From assembly GCA_003140785.1 (NCBI GenBank), contig PLKY01000122.1:8458-16619 (forward strand): DNA of 8,162 nucleotides, given 5' to 3'. Below are positions 6,692 through 8,162 of this stretch, piece after piece. Under the pieces are notes generated by a model that was not told the origin of the DNA, made no database searches, and saw only the letters and a list, made by a program, of their open reading frames with translations. The translations under genes and the position numbers were made by a program. The stretch comes from Acidobacteriaceae bacterium (lineage in GTDB: Bacteria; Acidobacteriota; Terriglobia; Terriglobales; Acidobacteriaceae). Each line of letters starts with the position of its first letter. Position 1 is the first letter of the stretch.

Positions 6692-6719
6692 CGCTCGGAT
6701 GTAACAGAACGAGACATAC
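6685..6719. repeat. Imperfect inverted repeat overlapping the candidate -10 element
   Basis: GTATTCTCG (6685-6693) pairs with CGAGACATAC (6710-6719) as a nine-base stem with one bulged base and a 16-nt loop. The left arm covers the candidate -10 hexamer, so the element would be partly outside the transcript. That suits a DNA operator better than an RNA hairpin. Confidence 0.3.
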
Positions 6720-6765
6720 TCAGAGGTTATTCTTTTCGCCATATCGTCTCTTGTCACAGAACGTG
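6700..6765 (+). repeat. 14-base imperfect direct repeat, 52-bp period, upstream of the NarL-family regulator
   Basis: TGTAACAGAACGAG (6700-6713) and TGTCACAGAACGTG (6752-6765) agree at 12 of 14 positions, with an uninterrupted ACAGAACG core. The 52-bp offset is close to five helical turns, so both copies face the same side of the DNA, as expected for cooperative regulator sites. The binding protein is unknown; autoregulation by the adjacent regulator is one possibility. Confidence 0.4.
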
Positions 6766-6858
6766 TATCTTTAGTTTTCAATTGGGGAAATCCGGCCAAA
6801 CAGAATGAACGGCAGTTCCGGTCTGATCCCGATTTCCACGACGGATGGTGCGTGAATT

Positions 6859-7497
6859 ATGAATAAAGTGATCCTTGCCGATTCCCAGGCCATTTTCCGC
6901 GCCGGCACCGCCAAGGTGCTAGCCATGGACGAGGATATGCGTATTATTGCTCAATGCACTGACCTCGACCGCATGATGCATGCCATTTCCACCTTCCCGG
7001 GCTCAATCGTCGTGCTCGCCGCTTCGCTGCGGCCAGACATGGCGCGGCTCCGTTCGCTGCTTGAGACGTCCGGCAGCCGCGGCATCGTGATTGCCGAAAA
7101 TAACGAGAGTGCCAGCGCATTTATGCAGCAGGGCTTTCGTGGCGTCGTCTTCCGCAACGTCACCGGGCCCTCGCTCGTCGAGTGCGTCCGCCGCGTGGCT
7201 GCTGGCGATACGTGGACTCCTCCGCAGCTCATGATGCCCGAGTCACCCGAAGAGGATCTCGTTGGTGCGCGCGTGCGCGACCGGCTCACGCCGAAGGAAA
7301 TGCGAATTGTGGCCCTGATTGTTCAAGGCTGCAAGAACCGCGAAATTGCGCTTCGGCTTAAAACCACCGAGCAGGTCATCAAGAATCATTTGCGCAGCAC
7401 ATTCGACAAACTGGGTGTATGGACTCGCCTGGAACTGGCAATGTATGTGGCCAGCCACGGCGGAAGAGATTGGGCGGGTCGGCCGAGTCATCCATAG
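6859..7497 (+). CDS. NarL/FixJ-family transcriptional regulator with degenerate (pseudo-)receiver
   Basis: This is a 212-residue DNA-binding protein. The C-terminal LuxR-type helix-turn-helix is at about 143-200 (LTPKEMRIVALIVQGCKNRE and the recognition-helix region EQVIKNHLRSTFDKLGV) and looks fully functional. The N-terminal 120 residues have the CheY fold pattern, but the phosphorylation site is gone. The acidic pair is D8-S9, the phospho-acceptor position in VVLAASL is Ala55, the switch Thr is Ile78 and the conserved Lys is Arg99. It is therefore predicted to act without phosphorylation, perhaps controlled by dimerisation, ligand or abundance. The ATG at 6859 gives the expected MNKVILADS start. 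The ribosome site is poor (GGATGG, 10 nt upstream). It is divergent from the receiver-flavoprotein/kinase pair, so it may regulate that pair, itself, or both. No gene symbol can be assigned. Confidence 0.9.
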   Translation: MNKVILADSQAIFRAGTAKVLAMDEDMRIIAQCTDLDRMMHAISTFPGSIVVLAASLRPDMARLRSLLETSGSRGIVIAENNESASAFMQQGFRGVVFRNVTGPSLVECVRRVAAGDTWTPPQLMMPESPEEDLVGARVRDRLTPKEMRIVALIVQGCKNREIALRLKTTEQVIKNHLRSTFDKLGVWTRLELAMYVASHGGRDWAGRPSHP

Positions 7498-7719
7498 GGT
7501 ACAAGTTCGTTCGGAAGCAGCTAGGGAGGTCTAAACCGGCGAACTTCTGCAAAACCTTTCTGCCAAAACCCTGGCAAGGAGTCCAAGGCATATTTAAATG
7601 ATTGAAAACATTGGAAATGTCTTTTCTTAGACTCGGCCTGCAAATTGCATTGATGAATCCGACCCGGGATGTCGGCTCCCCTTTCGGTCGGGGAAGGCCA
7701 ACTTCGGGCTGGGGCGGGG
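7498..7719. other. 222-nt intergenic spacer with a possible weak promoter
   Basis: No terminator with a U-tract is seen after the regulator; TGCCA/TGGCA (7561-7565 and 7572-7576) is only a five-base stem. TTGAAA (7602-7607) followed after 17 nt by TTCTTA is a poor promoter match in front of the next gene. ACATT-GGA-AATGT at 7608-7620 is a small perfect inverted repeat within that spacer. Confidence 0.3.
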
Positions 7720-8160
7720 ATGGCTTACAAACAGACTTTTTGGATGGCTTGCGATTCTACTGAGCAGTTACGGGCGGAGTACGGCCCATTTCACACGCGA
7801 GCCGAAGCGGAGACGGAGGCCCGAAAGCTCGGATTCACATATCTATTGCGTTATGAACATCTGCTGGACGAGAAGGAAGAGATTCAGGAGGTGCGCTGCA
7901 TCTTTCTCGAGTTACCCGGCGCGGTTGCGGCGGAGGGTTGGGCGGTCACGCTGCACACGCGCTGCGCCACCTGCGGCGCATGTTCTACGCACACGAAATC
8001 ATGGCAAGCCGAGGTTTGGGCAGACATTCACGAGTTTGAATACTCTCGCCATCGGGTTCGGCTCTTCGAACATGCACGAGGAAAAGGGCTGACAGAAGTG
8101 TCAGCTTGGCGGGACCGCTTGCCTCGCGGACTGCCTCCATCATCCAACGGATGCCGTTAG
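7720..8160 (+). CDS. Small soluble protein of unknown function with a CxxCxxC cluster
   Basis: I do not recognise a named family. From the ATG at 7720 the product has 146 residues, is soluble and carries no signal peptide or membrane segment. The N-terminal part (about 1-66) has an aromatic/acidic character (MAYKQTFWMACDSTEQLRAE, then YGPFHTRAEAETEARKLGF), with an 'xTRAEAExEARxLGF' helix like those in small sensor-type domains. The middle holds HTRCATCGACSTH (79-91): Cys82, Cys85 and Cys88 in a CxxCxxC spacing, flanked by His79 and His91, which could bind a metal or be redox-active. The C-terminus is Arg/Pro-rich. An in-frame ATG at 7669 would add 17 residues (MSAPLSVGEG...). I prefer 7720 because the extra residues look non-conserved and low in information and because GGGGCGGGG immediately precedes 7720, though neither start has a textbook ribosome site. 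It is co-directional with the regulator, 222 nt downstream. Confidence 0.65.
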   Translation: MAYKQTFWMACDSTEQLRAEYGPFHTRAEAETEARKLGFTYLLRYEHLLDEKEEIQEVRCIFLELPGAVAAEGWAVTLHTRCATCGACSTHTKSWQAEVWADIHEFEYSRHRVRLFEHARGKGLTEVSAWRDRLPRGLPPSSNGCR

Positions 8161-8162
8161 GT

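Larger units (their letters stand above)
6493..6858. other. 366-nt divergent intergenic region with repeats and candidate promoters
   Basis: This is the only gene-free stretch over 300 nt, and it separates divergently transcribed genes. It is more AT-rich than its flanks and holds a TTGACA-type promoter, a 14-base imperfect direct repeat with 52-bp spacing, an imperfect inverted repeat over the promoter, and a further inverted repeat CGAAAC/GTTTCG on the fusion-gene side. These are listed separately. I saw no convincing protein gene or RNA gene in it. Confidence 0.7.

Noticed and set aside
6805..6855. 16-codon frame (MNGSSGLIPISTTDGA) just upstream of the NarL-family regulator
   Set aside because: No ribosome binding site in range and no attenuator-like codon run. 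It is not annotated as a gene, only mentioned as a possible leader element.
1..8162. CRISPR array, insertion sequence, tRNA or prophage remnants
   Set aside because: No tandem repeat-spacer pattern, transposase, terminal inverted repeats, cloverleaf or phage genes were seen on either strand.

Overview
The window (about 58% GC by eye) looks like chromosome from a flagellated Gram-negative bacterium. My best guess is an Acidobacteriota (Terriglobia-type) soil organism. The reasons are the response-regulator/thioredoxin-reductase-like fusion next to a cNMP-domain histidine kinase, the NarL-type regulator with a degenerate receiver, and the general codon style. None of these proves the phylum. 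I saw no mobile elements, tRNA, rRNA or CRISPR.

Layout: six genes lie on the minus strand and two on the plus strand. Reading the minus strand in transcription order from 6492 down to 1: a receiver + glutaredoxin-like + thioredoxin-reductase-like fusion (6492-4840); 35 bp later a cyclic-nucleotide-domain histidine kinase (4804-3326); after a 196-nt gap measured to the first possible start, a PAS-GGDEF protein (3117-2239) whose stop codon shares a base with the motA start (TAATG); motA (2239-1364); 29 bp later motB (1334-345); and after about 100 nt the first 81 codons of an FGGY kinase, most likely L-ribulokinase AraB, running off the left edge. A 366-nt divergent intergenic region (6493-6858) separates this block from a plus-strand NarL/LuxR-type regulator (6859-7497). 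A small uncharacterised protein with a CxxCxxC cluster follows (7720-8160).

How the genes may work together: MotA and MotB form the proton-driven flagellar stator, and all the key charged and proline residues are present at the same numbers as in E. coli. The GGDEF gene is coupled to motA and is therefore probably a motility regulator. Its catalytic and inhibitory-site residues are largely substituted, so it is more likely a sensor or adaptor than a c-di-GMP synthase. A TGAA-N15-GCCGATGT sequence in front of it resembles a flagellar sigma-28 promoter. Upstream, the histidine kinase and the receiver-flavoprotein fusion form a plausible two-component pair whose output is a flavin/NAD(P)H enzyme rather than DNA binding. 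The flavoprotein has lost the CxxC of true thioredoxin reductases, and its glutaredoxin-like middle domain also lacks the CPxC. The plus-strand NarL-type regulator has lost its phospho-acceptor aspartate. The recurring theme is signalling domains whose standard catalytic residues are gone, next to an intact stator operon.
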